The notes under the pieces were generated by a model. It was not told where the DNA came from. It was given only the letters and a program-made list of their open reading frames with translations, and searched no databases. Of a DNA stretch of 64,000 nucleotides, positions 1 through 10,863 are shown in pieces. The translations under genes and the position numbers were made by a program. Location: the NCBI RefSeq assembly GCF_024305175.1, contig NZ_JAMWYY010000001.1:62001-126000 (forward strand). The letters are read 5' to 3'. The stretch is from Flavobacterium sp. GTDB lineage: Bacteria > Bacteroidota > Bacteroidia > Flavobacteriales > Flavobacteriaceae. Position 1 is the stretch's first letter; every line of letters starts with the position of its first letter.

Positions 1-1736
<1,736 letters not shown>

Positions 1737-1763
1737 CTATCGATTTATTAAAAACAGTATATA

Positions 1764-1788
1764 GGGAGTGGCGCATGGCACCACTCCC
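1764..1788 (-). other. Hairpin in the rpoB-rpoC intergenic spacer
   Basis: An inverted repeat GGGAGTGG / CCACTCCC (8 bp, extendable by a further GC pair after one mismatch) fills most of the 69-base gap between the rpoB stop and the rpoC start. In the transcribed direction it is followed by an AT-rich stretch, but by no T-run directly abutting the stem. It is more likely a processing or stability element, or a weak attenuator, than a full terminator, because rpoC has to be transcribed through it. Confidence 0.5.
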
Positions 1789-1796
1789 GTGTAAAT

Positions 1797-4700
1797 TTAT
1801 TCTTCTAACCTGATGTCGAGGCCAAGACCTTTCAGTTCGTGCATCAACACGTTGAAAGATTCAGGCAGGCCAGGTTCCGGCATGGTTTCTCCCTTAACGA
1901 TACTCTCGTAAGTTTTAGCCCTTCCGATAACGTCATCCGATTTAACGGTAAGTATCTCCCTAAGCGTGCTTGATGCGCCATAAGCTTCAAGTGCCCACAC
2001 CTCCATCTCACCAAAACGCTGGCCACCAAACTGTGCCTTACCTCCAAGAGGCTGTTGCGTAATAAGTGAGTACGGACCGATAGAACGCGCGTGCATTTTA
2101 TCATCTACCATGTGGCCAAGCTTAAGCATATAGATTACACCCACAGTTGCCGGCTGGTGGAAACGCTCTCCTGTACCACCATCATATAGATAAGTGTGAC
2201 CAAAGCGCGGTATTCCTGCCTCATCTGTAAGTTCATTTATCTGATCAAGAGATGCACCGTCAAAAATAGGTGTTGCAAATTTCTTGCCTAACTTAAGACC
2301 TGCCCAGCCCAATACAGTTTCATATATCTGGCCAATGTTCATACGCGATGGTACACCCAGCGGGTTAAGAACAATATCAACAGGTGTTCCGTCTTCAAGG
2401 AAAGGCATATCCTCTGCTCGAACTATTTTTGCAACAATACCTTTGTTACCGTGGCGTCCCGCCATCTTGTCACCTACCTTAAGTTTACGCTTCTTGGCAA
2501 TATAAACTTTTGCCAGTTTAAGGATACCGCTTGGAAGTTCGTCACCCACCGTAATGGTAAATTTCTCCCTCCTTAGCGCACCCTGAAGGTCGTTTAGCTT
2601 AATCTTGTAGTTGTGGATAAGGTCGTTAACCATTGCATTGGTTTCATCATCCGTTGTCCACTGCCCTTTGGTAAGGTGAGCAAAATCTTCAACAGCATAA
2701 AGCATTTTCTGGGTAAACTTCTTGCCTTTTGGCAGTACTTCTTCGCCCAGGTCATTCATTACACCCTGAGATGTTTTACCGTTAACAATATCAAACAACT
2801 TATCAATAAGTTTGTCCTTAAGTTCATTAAACTTAACTTCAAACTCCATTTCAAGCTTGGTTAAATCGTCTTTATCTTTTGTGCGCTTGCGCTTATCTTT
2901 CACAGCACGGGCAAAAAGTTTTTTATCAAGAACCACACCGTGTAATGACGGAGAAGCTTTTAATGAAGCATCTTTAACGTCGCCCGCCTTGTCTCCGAAT
3001 ATTGCACGAAGAAGCTTTTCTTCCGGTGTCGGGTCGCTTTCACCCTTAGGTGTAATCTTACCAATAAGGATGTCACCAGGCTTAACCTCGGCACCAATCC
3101 TTATCATACCATTCTCGTCAAGGTCTTTTGTTGCCTCTTCCGATACGTTTGGTATGTCATTGGTAAGCTCTTCATTACCCAGTTTGGTATCCCTCACTTC
3201 AAGCGAGTAATCATCAACGTGGATAGAAGTAAAGATATCATCGCGAACTACTTTTTCAGAGATCACGATAGCATCCTCAAAGTTATAACCTTTCCATGGC
3301 ATGAATGCCACCTGAAGGTTACGGCCCAGAGCAAGCTCACCATTTTGCGTAGCATAGCCTTCGCAAAGAACCTGGCCCGGCACTACCCTGTCGCCTCTTC
3401 TTACAATTGGCTTAAGGTTAATACTTGTGCTCTGGTTGGTTTTCCTGAACTTGATAAGCTGGTATGTTTTCTCGTCCGTGTCAAAGCTCACGCTGCGCTC
3501 ACGGTCGGTCCTGTCATATTTAATGGTAATCTTGTTGGCATCAACATACTCAACAACGCCATGCCCTTCGGCATTAATAAGCACCCTTGAATCTGAAGCT
3601 ACCTGTCTTTCCAGGCCTGTTCCCACAATTGGCGCCTCAGGGCGTAAAAGCGGTACTGCCTGGCGCATCATGTTACTTCCCATCAATGCGCGGTTCGCGT
3701 CATCGTGCTCAAGGAAAGGAATCAGTGATGCAGAGATAGATGCAATCTGGTTAGGGGCAACGTCAGTATAATGTACTACTGTCGGCTCCACTACCGGGAA
3801 GTCGCCTTCCTCACGGGCAATTACCCTTTCGGCAGTAATTTCACCACTATCACTCATCTCAATGTTAGCCTGCGCTATCATCTTGCCTTCTTCTTCTTCA
3901 GCGCTCAGGTAAATAGGTTCCGACTGTAAATCTACTTTACCGTTCTCAACCTTGCGGTACGGCGTTTCGATAAAGCCCATACCATTTACCTTAGCATATA
4001 CACCAAGAGAAGAGATAAGACCGATGTTAGGTCCTTCAGGCGTTTCTATCGGGCAAAGGCGTCCGTAATGTGTATAGTGAACGTCTCGAACCTCGAAACC
4101 TGCCCTTTCCCTTGAAAGACCGCCCGGACCTAAAGCAGAAAGCCTCCTTTTGTGGGTAATCTCTGCAAGAGGATTTGTCTGGTCCATAAACTGCGAAAGC
4201 TGGTTAGTACCAAAGAACGAGTTTATTACAGATGAAAGCGTTTTGGCATTAATAAGGTCTATCGGGGTAAATACCTCGTTATCCCTTACGTTCATACGCT
4301 CACGGATGGTTCTTGCCATACGGGCAAGGCCCACGCCAAACTGAGCTGAAAGCTGCTCGCCCACTGTTCTTACCCTACGGTTAGAAAGGTGGTCTATATC
4401 ATCAATCTCAGCTTTAGAGTTTATAAGCTCTATCAAATATTTTACAATGGTAATAATATCCTCTTTGGTAAGCACCTGCTTTTCCATAGGGATATCAAGA
4501 CCAAGCTTTTTGTTCATCCTGTAACGGCCCACTTCACCAAGGTTGTAGCGCTGGTCTGAGAAGAACAATTTATCTATAATACCGCGGGCAGTTTCCTCAT
4601 CAGGTGGTTCTGCGTTACGCAGCTGACGGTAAATATGCTCTACGGCTTCTTTTTCCGAGTTTGTAGGGTCTTTTTGTAAAGTGTTGTGGATAATAGCATA

Positions 4701-5609
4701 ATCTGCCTGGTTATTATCCTCTTTATGAAGGAGTATCGTTTTTACATTAGAGTCGATAATTTCCTCAACATTGTCCTTGTCGATTATAGTATCCCTGTCT
4801 AATATAATTTCGTTACGCTCTATAGAAACAACTTCACCTGTATCTTCGTCAACAAAGTCTTCATGCCATGTGTTTAGCACACGTGCAGCAAGCCTCCTGC
4901 CGATATACTTTTTAAGACCTGTTTTAGAAACCTTTATCTCTTCTGCAAGATCAAAAATTTCAAGGATGTCTTTATCCCTTTCAAAACCGATAGCTCTGAA
5001 CAATGTGGTAACAGGTAGTTTTTTCTTCCTGTCGATATACGCATACATCACATTGTTTATATCTGTAGCAAATTCAATCCAAGAACCTTTAAAAGGTATT
5101 ACCCTTGCAGAGTAAAGTTTTGTTCCGTTAGCGTGGAACGACTGGCCAAAGAATACACCGGGCGACCTGTGTAGCTGCGATACAACAACACGCTCTGCAC
5201 CGTTGATAACAAAAGTACCGCTTGGAGTCATGTATGGGATAGTCCCCAAGTATACATCCTGTACAATTGTCTCAAAATCTTCATGCTCGGGGTCGGTACA
5301 ATACAGCTTAAGCCTTGCTTTAAGCGGCACGCTGTACGTAAGTCCCCTGTCTATACACTCCTCAATTGTATAACGTGGCGGATCAACAAAATAATCAAGG
5401 AACTCCAGTACAAACTGATTTCTTGTATCAGTAATCGGAAAGTTTTCCATGAAGGTTAGGTAAAGACCTTCGTTGCCTCTTTCATCCGATTTGGTTTCCA
5501 GCTGGAAAAAATCCTTAAAGGATTTTACCTGTATGTCCAGGAAATCCGGATAATCAGGGATGTTTTTTGTAGAGGCAAAATTTAATCTTTCAGTCTGATT
5601 TGTTATCAT
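1797..5609 (-). CDS. rpoB: RNA polymerase beta subunit
   Basis: Beta subunit of RNA polymerase, 1270 residues, the usual length for Flavobacteriaceae. I chose the ATG at 5609 ([16 protein letters not shown]) rather than the TTG one codon upstream. Recognisable blocks include the rifampicin-region segment ([19 protein letters not shown], then [20 protein letters not shown]), [16 protein letters not shown], the [11 protein letters not shown] stretch and the C-terminal [20 protein letters not shown]. The rifampicin-binding segment shows the wild-type S, D, H and R positions ([18 protein letters not shown]), so no resistance substitution is evident. It lies between rplL and rpoC. A hairpin at 5676-5710 in the rplL-rpoB gap could adjust how much rpoBC is made relative to the ribosomal proteins. 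Confidence 0.99.
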   Translation of the reverse strand: MITNQTERLNFASTKNIPDYPDFLDIQVKSFKDFFQLETKSDERGNEGLYLTFMENFPITDTRNQFVLEFLDYFVDPPRYTIEECIDRGLTYSVPLKARLKLYCTDPEHEDFETIVQDVYLGTIPYMTPSGTFVINGAERVVVSQLHRSPGVFFGQSFHANGTKLYSARVIPFKGSWIEFATDINNVMYAYIDRKKKLPVTTLFRAIGFERDKDILEIFDLAEEIKVSKTGLKKYIGRRLAARVLNTWHEDFVDEDTGEVVSIERNEIILDRDTIIDKDNVEEIIDSNVKTILLHKEDNNQADYAIIHNTLQKDPTNSEKEAVEHIYRQLRNAEPPDEETARGIIDKLFFSDQRYNLGEVGRYRMNKKLGLDIPMEKQVLTKEDIITIVKYLIELINSKAEIDDIDHLSNRRVRTVGEQLSAQFGVGLARMARTIRERMNVRDNEVFTPIDLINAKTLSSVINSFFGTNQLSQFMDQTNPLAEITHKRRLSALGPGGLSRERAGFEVRDVHYTHYGRLCPIETPEGPNIGLISSLGVYAKVNGMGFIETPYRKVENGKVDLQSEPIYLSAEEEEGKMIAQANIEMSDSGEITAERVIAREEGDFPVVEPTVVHYTDVAPNQIASISASLIPFLEHDDANRALMGSNMMRQAVPLLRPEAPIVGTGLERQVASDSRVLINAEGHGVVEYVDANKITIKYDRTDRERSVSFDTDEKTYQLIKFRKTNQSTSINLKPIVRRGDRVVPGQVLCEGYATQNGELALGRNLQVAFMPWKGYNFEDAIVISEKVVRDDIFTSIHVDDYSLEVRDTKLGNEELTNDIPNVSEEATKDLDENGMIRIGAEVKPGDILIGKITPKGESDPTPEEKLLRAIFGDKAGDVKDASLKASPSLHGVVLDKKLFARAVKDKRKRTKDKDDLTKLEMEFEVKFNELKDKLIDKLFDIVNGKTSQGVMNDLGEEVLPKGKKFTQKMLYAVEDFAHLTKGQWTTDDETNAMVNDLIHNYKIKLNDLQGALRREKFTITVGDELPSGILKLAKVYIAKKRKLKVGDKMAGRHGNKGIVAKIVRAEDMPFLEDGTPVDIVLNPLGVPSRMNIGQIYETVLGWAGLKLGKKFATPIFDGASLDQINELTDEAGIPRFGHTYLYDGGTGERFHQPATVGVIYMLKLGHMVDDKMHARSIGPYSLITQQPLGGKAQFGGQRFGEMEVWALEAYGASSTLREILTVKSDDVIGRAKTYESIVKGETMPEPGLPESFNVLMHELKGLGLDIRLEE

Positions 5610-5675
5610 CAATGGACAAAATTTTGATTAAAGTAATATATAGAGAACGTATAACAGGTTATTATACGAAAAATG

Positions 5676-5710
5676 GTTTAGGCCTTTGAGACATTTCTCA
5701 AGGCCTAAAC
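5676..5710 (-). terminator. Long hairpin between rplL and rpoB (attenuator-like)
   Basis: An almost perfect 15-bp inverted repeat (GTTTAGGCCTT(T)GAGA, loop CATT, then TCTCAAGGCCTAAAC; one bulged base) lies 25 bases past the rplL stop. On the minus strand it is followed by CCATTTTTCG, a five-T run offset by three bases. This resembles a leaky intrinsic terminator. In E. coli the rplL-rpoB gap also carries an attenuator, so partial termination here is plausible by analogy, but that is an inference. Confidence 0.65.
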
Positions 5711-5734
5711 CTAGAATTTTTAACCTAAGATGGC

Positions 5735-6115
5735 TTATTTAAGCTCAACTACAGCTCCGGCTTCTTCTAGAGATTTTTTAAGGCCTTCTGCCTCATCTTT
5801 AGATACACCTTCTTTTACGTTTTGTGGAGCACCGTCTACTAAATCTTTAGCCTCTTTAAGACCAAGACCTGTAAGTTCTTTAACTGCTTTAACAACAGCT
5901 AGTTTAGAAGCACCAGCTTCTTTAAGAACTACTGTAAATTCAGTTTGCTCTTCAGCAGCAGCACCTTCACCACCACCAGCAGCAGGACCTGCTACAGCTA
6001 CAGCAGCAGCTGCAGGCTCGATACCATACTCATCTTTTAATATTGTAGCTAGTTCGTTAACTTCTTTTACAGTTAGGTTAACAAGTTGCTCTGCGAATTG
6101 TTTCAAATCTGCCAT
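5735..6115 (-). CDS. rplL: 50S ribosomal protein bL12 (L7/L12)
   Basis: Stalk protein of the large ribosomal subunit that recruits translation GTPases. It has 126 residues with the usual order: an N-terminal dimerisation helix region ([20 protein letters not shown]), an Ala/Gly-rich hinge around residues 35-55, and the C-terminal factor-binding domain ([35 protein letters not shown]). It follows rplJ by 61 bases and belongs to the rplKAJL-rpoBC cluster. It starts at the ATG at 6113-6115. The identification is secure. Confidence 0.98.
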   Translation of the reverse strand: MADLKQFAEQLVNLTVKEVNELATILKDEYGIEPAAAAVAVAGPAAGGGEGAAAEEQTEFTVVLKEAGASKLAVVKAVKELTGLGLKEAKDLVDGAPQNVKEGVSKDEAEGLKKSLEEAGAVVELK

Positions 6116-6176
6116 TTTTCTATCGATTTAAAAAAGTTTGTAATATATAATTTATTAAGTGCGTACTCGCCATTCA

Positions 6177-6698
6177 TTACCCTTCTCTCTCGGATAATGT
6201 TTTTACTAAACCTGCTATTATGCCGCCACCCGATTTAAGGGCAGAGATAACATTTTTGGCAGGAGACTGAAGGATACCAACAATTTCGCCGATAACTTCT
6301 TCTTTAGATTTAAGGCTAACAAGAGCATCAAGCTGGTTGTCGCCGATAAATACCGCTTCGTGAATGTAAGCACCTTTTAAAAGTGGCTTATCAGACTTTT
6401 TACGGAATTCTTTAATTACTTTTGCAGGAGCGTTACCGTTCTCTGCAATCATTATAGAAGTGTTTCCTTTAAGAATAGAAGGCAGGTCGCCATAGTTATT
6501 CTCAGAAGTAGCCATTGCTTTTTCAAGCAGGGTGTTCTTTACCACTTCAAGCTTAATACCTGCTTTAAAGCAAGCCCTCCTTAAGTTAGAAGTACTCTCT
6601 GCATCAAGCCCCGAAATATCTGCAACGTAAACAACGTTAGTATCGGCCAACTGTGCAGTTAAATCTTCAATAACTCTTGATTTTTCTTCTCTGGTCAT
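6177..6698 (-). CDS. rplJ: 50S ribosomal protein uL10
   Basis: Base of the ribosomal stalk, which carries the L7/L12 dimers. The protein has 173 residues, beginning MTREEKSRVIEDLTAQLADT, with the conserved RNA-binding segment LRRACFKAGIKLEVVKNTLL. It starts 22 bases downstream of the rplA stop. That spacing leaves no room for the extended L10 leader that autoregulates rplJL in enterobacteria, so any such control would have to use coding sequence of rplA. Confidence 0.98.
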   Translation of the reverse strand: MTREEKSRVIEDLTAQLADTNVVYVADISGLDAESTSNLRRACFKAGIKLEVVKNTLLEKAMATSENNYGDLPSILKGNTSIMIAENGNAPAKVIKEFRKKSDKPLLKGAYIHEAVFIGDNQLDALVSLKSKEEVIGEIVGILQSPAKNVISALKSGGGIIAGLVKTLSEREG

Positions 6699-6720
6699 AA
6701 TAAATATTTTTAACTACCAA

Positions 6721-7410
6721 TTATACCGCTTTAGGATCTAAAGCAATAGCCGGGCTCATGGTACTAGAGATATGAATACTCTTAATATATGTACCTTTAG
6801 CAGCAGTTGGTTTAAGTTTAATTAAAGTTTGGATTATTTCGTGAGCGTTATCAGATATTTTATCAGCATCAAATGATACTTTTCCTATACCTGCGTGTAC
6901 TATACCGGTTTTATCAACTTTAAAGTCTATTTTACCGGCTTTAACTTCGCCAACAGCCTTACCCACTTCCATGGTTACGGTACCTGTTTTAGGGTTCGGC
7001 ATAAGGCCGCGAGGACCAAGAATCCTACCAAGAGGACCAAGCTTACCCATTACTGCAGGCATGGTAATGATAACATCAACATCTGTCCAGCCGTCTTTAA
7101 TTTTCTGAAGGTACTCATCAAGGCCAACAAAGTCAGCTCCTGCAGCTTTAGCTTCAGCTTCTTTATCCGGAGTTACAAGGGCAAGAACCCTTACATCTTT
7201 ACCTGTTCCGTGAGGAAGCGTTACAACGCCCCTTACCATCTGGTTCGCTTTTCTTGGGTCTACACCAAGGCGAACAGCGATGTCTACAGACTCATCAAAT
7301 TTTGCAGAAGCAATCTCTTTAATCAATGCAGAAGCATCTTTTAGAGAGTATAGTTTGTTCTTCTCAATTTTTGAAGCAGCCTCTTTCTGTTTTTTTGTCA
7401 ATTTTGCCAT
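6721..7410 (-). CDS. rplA: 50S ribosomal protein uL1
   Basis: Protein of the L1 stalk that gates tRNA exit from the E site, and in many bacteria the repressor of its own operon. It has 229 residues, the normal bacterial length. Signatures include [20 protein letters not shown] near residue 45 and [20 protein letters not shown] followed by [13 protein letters not shown] in the middle. It begins with an ATG at 7408-7410, 21 bases after the rplK stop, which is the usual rplK-rplA arrangement. Confidence 0.98.
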   Translation of the reverse strand: MAKLTKKQKEAASKIEKNKLYSLKDASALIKEIASAKFDESVDIAVRLGVDPRKANQMVRGVVTLPHGTGKDVRVLALVTPDKEAEAKAAGADFVGLDEYLQKIKDGWTDVDVIITMPAVMGKLGPLGRILGPRGLMPNPKTGTVTMEVGKAVGEVKAGKIDFKVDKTGIVHAGIGKVSFDADKISDNAHEIIQTLIKLKPTAAKGTYIKSIHISSTMSPAIALDPKAV

Positions 7411-7431
7411 TTCTTCTTTGTCTTTTTTCGA

Positions 7432-7869
7432 TTAAAAAGGAGCAGTTCCTGATACTGTTATACCCATAGACCTCGCTGTACCGGCAACCATGCTCATTGC
7501 TTTCTCTATCGTGAAAGCATTTAGGTCGGCCATTTTGTCTTCAGCAATAGTCCTGATCTGATCCCAGGTAACGCTTGCTACTTTTTTACGGTTTGGTTCT
7601 CCTGAACCTGACTTAAGTTTGGCAGCCTCCATTAACTGTACTGCAGCTGGTGGAGTTTTAACAACAAAATCAAAAGATTTGTCTTTGTAAACAGTGATTT
7701 GCACTGGTAATATTTTGCCGGGTTTATCCTGGGTCCTAGCATTAAATTGCTTACAGAACTCCATAATGTTAACCCCAGCAGCTCCCAAAGCAGGTCCAAC
7801 CGGCGGCGATGGATTCGCGGCGCCTCCCTTAACTTGTAATTTAACTACTTTACTAATTTCTTTAGCCAT
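7432..7869 (-). CDS. rplK: 50S ribosomal protein uL11
   Basis: Protein of the GTPase-associated centre, which binds the 1070 region of 23S rRNA. It has 145 residues. The N-terminal domain contains [20 protein letters not shown] and [17 protein letters not shown]; the C-terminal RNA-binding domain contains [20 protein letters not shown] and [10 protein letters not shown]. It is first in the rplKA pair, after nusG. A hairpin in the upstream gap (7886-7914) could be a translational control site. Confidence 0.98.
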   Translation of the reverse strand: MAKEISKVVKLQVKGGAANPSPPVGPALGAAGVNIMEFCKQFNARTQDKPGKILPVQITVYKDKSFDFVVKTPPAAVQLMEAAKLKSGSGEPNRKKVASVTWDQIRTIAEDKMADLNAFTIEKAMSMVAGTARSMGITVSGTAPF

Positions 7870-7885
7870 TTCTTTAAAAGATTAG

Positions 7886-7914
7886 CACATCTTCAATTGG
7901 AAGCGAATGATGTG
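7886..7914 (-). promoter_or_regulatory. Hairpin just upstream of the rplK start
   Basis: On the minus strand CACATC, a bulged A and TTC pair with GAA and GATGTG across a 10-base loop. The whole hairpin lies 16 bases before the rplK ATG, in the 68-base nusG-rplK gap. In other bacteria ribosomal protein L1 represses rplKA by binding a leader structure near the start of rplK, and this hairpin is in the right place for that role. I could not match the L1 recognition loop itself, so the function is inferred. Confidence 0.4.
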
Positions 7915-7937
7915 AGTTTATATATGTAACAAAAAAA

Positions 7938-8489
7938 TTATACTTTTTCTACCTGCATAAAGCTAAGTTCTAATGGTGTTTTCCTTCCAAAAATTTTCAC
8001 CATAACTTCCAGCTTACGCTTTTCTTCGTTTACTTTTTCTACAGTACCGTTAAAGCCGTTAAACGGCCCATCAATAACTTTTACGGTTTCACCTGTTGTA
8101 AACGGTATAGATACATTGTCGGTCTTAACAGAAAGCTCATCTACTTTACCAAGCATACGGTTAACTTCGCTTTCCCTTAAAGGCACAGCGTCGCCACCTT
8201 TTGTTTCGCCTAAAAAGCCGATAACCCCTGTTATAGATTTTATAATGTGCGGAACTTCACCTGTAAGGTTAGCCTCAATCATTACATAGCCCGGAAAGTA
8301 CACCCTGTCTTTGCTTATCTTTTTTCCGTCGCGAACCTGTACCACCTTTTCAGTTGGTACAAGCACCTGGGAAATATAGTCTGACATACCGACCCTGTTA
8401 ATCTCGGTCTCAATGTAGTTCTTAACTTTATTTTCCTGACCGCTTACCGCCCTTACAACATACCACTTTTTGACATTGTTATCAGTCAT
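7938..8489 (-). CDS. nusG: Transcription termination/antitermination factor NusG
   Basis: NusG binds the RNA polymerase clamp and couples transcription with translation or termination. It has 183 residues from the ATG at 8487-8489; an earlier GTG would add one residue. The N-terminal NGN domain starts KKWYVVRAVSGQENKVKNYI and includes RVYFPGYVMIEANL. The KOW domain holds GETVKVIDGPFNGFNGTVEK. It sits in the usual secE-nusG-rplK order, 11 bases after secE. Confidence 0.98.
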   Translation of the reverse strand: MTDNNVKKWYVVRAVSGQENKVKNYIETEINRVGMSDYISQVLVPTEKVVQVRDGKKISKDRVYFPGYVMIEANLTGEVPHIIKSITGVIGFLGETKGGDAVPLRESEVNRMLGKVDELSVKTDNVSIPFTTGETVKVIDGPFNGFNGTVEKVNEEKRKLEVMVKIFGRKTPLELSFMQVEKV

Positions 8490-8500
8490 CACAAATAAAA

Positions 8501-8695
8501 TTAACTGTTTAAGAAGGCATATAGTTTCTCTACAATAACTTCAAAGCCACGATCTACACCAAATGTCAGCAATGCAAATATGATCGAAAAAACAGCCACT
8601 ATTATAGTTAGGCGCTGTACTTCCGACCATTCAGGCCAGGTTACATTCGTTTTTAATTCGTTGAATGCTTCCGATATATAGTTAGTAACCTTCAT
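8501..8695 (-). CDS. secE: Preprotein translocase subunit SecE
   Basis: Small membrane subunit of the SecYEG translocon. It has 64 residues: a cytoplasmic amphipathic segment with the family motif TNVTWPEWSEVQRLTIIV, then one transmembrane helix (IIVAVFSIIFALLTFGVDRG). The length is normal for the short single-helix SecE of Bacteroidota. It lies between tRNA-Trp and nusG. Its partner gene secG is at 63323-63691 in this same window. Confidence 0.97.
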   Translation of the reverse strand: MKVTNYISEAFNELKTNVTWPEWSEVQRLTIIVAVFSIIFALLTFGVDRGFEVIVEKLYAFLNS

Positions 8696-8711
8696 TGTAA
8701 ATACATTTTTG

Positions 8712-8782
8712 CACGGGTGGAGGGATTCGAACCCCCATCAACGGTTTTGGAGACCGCTATTCTACCCTTGAACTACACCCGT
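8712..8782 (-). tRNA. tRNA-Trp (CCA)
   Basis: This 71-base cloverleaf has acceptor arms ACGGGTG / CACCCGT with discriminator G. The anticodon stem-loop CGGTC-TCCAAAA-CCG has anticodon CCA, and the T-arm contains GGTTCGAATCC. It lies between tuf and secE, its standard position. The 3' CCA is not encoded in full. Confidence 0.97.
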
Positions 8783-8788
8783 TTGATT

Positions 8789-8818
8789 AAAAACCGGCCG
8801 GAGCTAAGCACCGGCCGG
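8789..8818 (-). terminator. Intrinsic terminator after tuf
   Basis: CCGGCCGG repeats form an 8-bp GC-only stem around a 9-base loop, followed on the minus strand by TTTTTAATC. It lies 22 bases past the tuf stop and only a few bases before tRNA-Trp. It should terminate or attenuate the tRNA-tuf transcript, and the tRNA-Trp-secE-nusG part would then depend on readthrough or its own promoter. CCGGCCGG is self-complementary, so either arm could also pair with itself. Confidence 0.8.
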
Positions 8819-8840
8819 CTCTATATATAATTACTTATAA

Positions 8841-10028
8841 TTAGTCTAGGATTTCTGTAACCTGACCAGCACCTACAGTACGGCCACCTTCGCGGATAGC
8901 GAAACGAAGACCTACGCTTAGTGCAATTGGGCTAAGAAGGTTAACCTCTATAGTAAGGTTATCACCAGGCATAACCATCTCAACACCTGCAGGAAGAGAA
9001 ATTGTTCCTGTTACGTCAGTTGTACGAACGTAGAACTGAGGGCGGTAGTTGTTGTGGAATGGAGTGTGACGTCCACCTTCTTCTTTCTTAAGGATGTAAA
9101 CCTCAGCTTTAAATTTAGCGTGTGGCTTAACAGAACCCGGCTTACAGATAACCATACCACGACGGATATCAGTTTTATCTATACCACGAAGAAGAAGACC
9201 TACGTTATCACCAGCCTCACCCCTGTCAAGGATTTTACGGAACATCTCAACACCTGTAATTGTAGATGTAAGTTTATCAGCACCCATACCGATTATCTCT
9301 ACAGGATCACCTGTGTTAGCTATACCAGTTTCGATACGACCTGTTGCAACAGTACCACGACCAGTAATGGTGAATACGTCTTCAACCGGCATAAGGAACG
9401 GCTTCTCCCTGTCACGAACCGGCTCTTCAATCCAGTTGTCAACAGCTTCCATAAGTTGCATTACAGTATCAACCCATTTTGGCTCACCGTTAAGTGCACC
9501 AAGAGCAGAACCCTGGATAACAGGACCGTTATCACCATCATACTGATAGAACGAAAGAAGGTCACGGATTTCCATTTCAACAAGCTCAAGAAGCTCAGGG
9601 TCGTCAACCATGTCCACTTTGTTCATGAAAACAACAATCCTAGGCACACCTACCTGGCGACCAAGAAGGATGTGCTCACGAGTTTGTGGCATTGGTCCGT
9701 CTGTAGCAGCAACCACAAGAATAGCGCCGTCCATCTGGGCAGCACCTGTAACCATGTTCTTAACGTAGTCAGCGTGACCAGGACAGTCAACGTGAGCGTA
9801 GTGACGGTTAGCAGTAGCATACTCTACGTGAGATGTATTAATTGTAATACCCCTTTCTTTTTCTTCAGGAGCGTTATCAATTTGATCAAATGATTTAGCC
9901 TCAGAAAGACCTGCATCAGCTAGTACTTTAGTAATAGCAGCAGTCAAAGTAGTCTTTCCGTGGTCAACGTGTCCAATAGTACCAATATTCAAGTGGGGTT
10001 TGGAACGATCAAAAGTTTCCTTTGCCAT
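8841..10028 (-). CDS. tuf: Translation elongation factor Tu
   Basis: GTPase that delivers aminoacyl-tRNA to the ribosome. It has 395 residues, full length. G motifs are GHVDHGKT (about residues 19-26), the switch I segment [25 protein letters not shown] and SALGAL. Domain 2/3 motifs such as [13 protein letters not shown] and the C-terminal [15 protein letters not shown] are intact. It is the only tuf copy in the window, directly downstream of tRNA-Thr(GGT) as in many bacteria, and is followed by a GC-rich terminator. Confidence 0.99.
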   Translation of the reverse strand: MAKETFDRSKPHLNIGTIGHVDHGKTTLTAAITKVLADAGLSEAKSFDQIDNAPEEKERGITINTSHVEYATANRHYAHVDCPGHADYVKNMVTGAAQMDGAILVVAATDGPMPQTREHILLGRQVGVPRIVVFMNKVDMVDDPELLELVEMEIRDLLSFYQYDGDNGPVIQGSALGALNGEPKWVDTVMQLMEAVDNWIEEPVRDREKPFLMPVEDVFTITGRGTVATGRIETGIANTGDPVEIIGMGADKLTSTITGVEMFRKILDRGEAGDNVGLLLRGIDKTDIRRGMVICKPGSVKPHAKFKAEVYILKKEEGGRHTPFHNNYRPQFYVRTTDVTGTISLPAGVEMVMPGDNLTIEVNLLSPIALSVGLRFAIREGGRTVGAGQVTEILD

Positions 10029-10081
10029 GATTTAATAATTTAATCTTAGTTATATAATTAGTGTTCAAATTTACCAAACTT

Positions 10082-10154
10082 GAGCCAATGACGGGATTTG
10101 AACCCGTGACCTCTTCCTTACCAAGGAAGCACTCTACCCCTGAGCTACACCGGC
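10082..10154 (-). tRNA. tRNA-Thr (GGT)
   Basis: This 73-base cloverleaf has acceptor GCCGGTG paired with CATTGGC (two G-T pairs). The anticodon arm CTTCC-TTGGTAA-GGAAG has anticodon GGT, and the T-arm contains GGTTCAAATCC. It is the last tRNA before tuf and is probably cotranscribed with it. Confidence 0.97.
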
Positions 10155-10242
10155 CTTTTTCCCGCTATTATAAATTATGAATTTTAAACTGAATGTATTA
10201 CCATTCAAAATTTGTCATTCACATTTAAAATAACTCTTTTTG

Positions 10243-10324
<82 letters not shown>

Positions 10325-10361
10325 GGCCCTTAATTCATTCAGTTGCTTTCAAATAACATTG

Positions 10362-10435
10362 AGCCGATGGAGGGACTCGAACCCACGACCTGCTGATTAC
10401 AAATCAGCTGCTCTAGCCAGCTGAGCTACACCGGC
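10362..10435 (-). tRNA. tRNA-Thr (TGT)
   Basis: This 74-base cloverleaf has acceptor GCCGGTG / CATCGGC. The anticodon arm GCTGA-TTTGTAA-TCAGC has anticodon TGT. It is the first gene of the Thr-Tyr-Thr-tuf transcription unit, about 40 bases downstream of a good Bacteroidota promoter. Confidence 0.97.
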
Positions 10436-10446
10436 AACTTGAATAT

Positions 10447-10474
10447 AAAAAAAGTCCGCTATTTCTAACGGACT
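10447..10474 (-). terminator. Intrinsic terminator after hpf
   Basis: An AGTCCG / CGGACT stem around a 10-base loop is followed on the minus strand by seven T residues. It terminates the hpf transcript, 57 bases past its stop. It directly abuts the -7 element of the tRNA-tuf promoter, so the hairpin covers the probable start of that transcript. Confidence 0.75.
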
Positions 10475-10475
10475 G

Positions 10476-10504
10476 CAAATGTATAGATTTTATTTTTTAA
10501 TCAA
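10476..10504 (-). promoter_or_regulatory. Promoter of the tRNA-Thr/Tyr/Thr-tuf unit
   Basis: On the minus strand TTG (10502-10504), an 18-base AT-rich spacer and TACATTTG (10476-10483) fit the Bacteroidota sigma consensus TTG-N19-TAnnTTTG almost perfectly. The predicted transcript start is about 35 bases before the mature 5' end of tRNA-Thr(TGT). Confidence 0.75.
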
Positions 10505-10530
10505 AACATTTTCTTAAAAATTTTTTACAG

Positions 10531-10833
10531 TTATGAGAAAGCCCTTATCTTTTGTTTTCTCTTTACCAGTAAACGCTCCATGGATTCTGCTGCAAGCTCT
10601 ACAGCCTCCTCAAAGGTTTTGCATTGTTTTTTTACCATAAACTCATCGCCGGGCACATTAATTTTTATTTCGGCAATCTTATTCGCTTTACCATTAGTGT
10701 TATCCACCTTAAAGAACACATCAGAGTTTACAACCCTGTCATAAAACTTTTCAAGCTTATCAAGCCTTGTTTGGGTAAAGCCAACCAGCTTTCGGTCTAC
10801 AGTAAAATTTACCGCATGAACATTTACTTTCAT
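10531..10833 (-). CDS. hpf: Ribosome hibernation promoting factor (short form)
   Basis: Member of the HPF/RaiA family (sigma-54 modulation protein fold), which binds the decoding centre of idle ribosomes. It has 100 residues, matching the short HPF type without the dimerising C-terminal domain. Conserved features include the N-terminal beta strand MKVNVHAVNF, the helix TQTRLDKLEKFYDRV and the closing stretch FEEAVELAAESMERLLVKRK with a basic tail. It lies 30 bases after the xerC-like gene on the same strand and ends at its own terminator. Confidence 0.93.
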   Translation of the reverse strand: MKVNVHAVNFTVDRKLVGFTQTRLDKLEKFYDRVVNSDVFFKVDNTNGKANKIAEIKINVPGDEFMVKKQCKTFEEAVELAAESMERLLVKRKQKIRAFS

Positions 10834-10863
10834 AATCTAAATGTATTTTATGATTAAACATTG

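Noticed and set aside
6699..6720. L10-type leader controlling rplJL
   Set aside because: Only 22 bases separate rplA and rplJ, too few for the known leader fold, and no hairpin was found.
9054..9893. Long open reading frame (279 codons) antisense to tuf on the plus strand
   Set aside because: It mirrors the codon pattern of tuf, has Cys/Thr/Ser/His-rich low-quality protein sequence without any recognisable domain, and lies wholly inside a certain gene. Similar antisense frames over rpoB, rplL and hutU were dismissed for the same reason.
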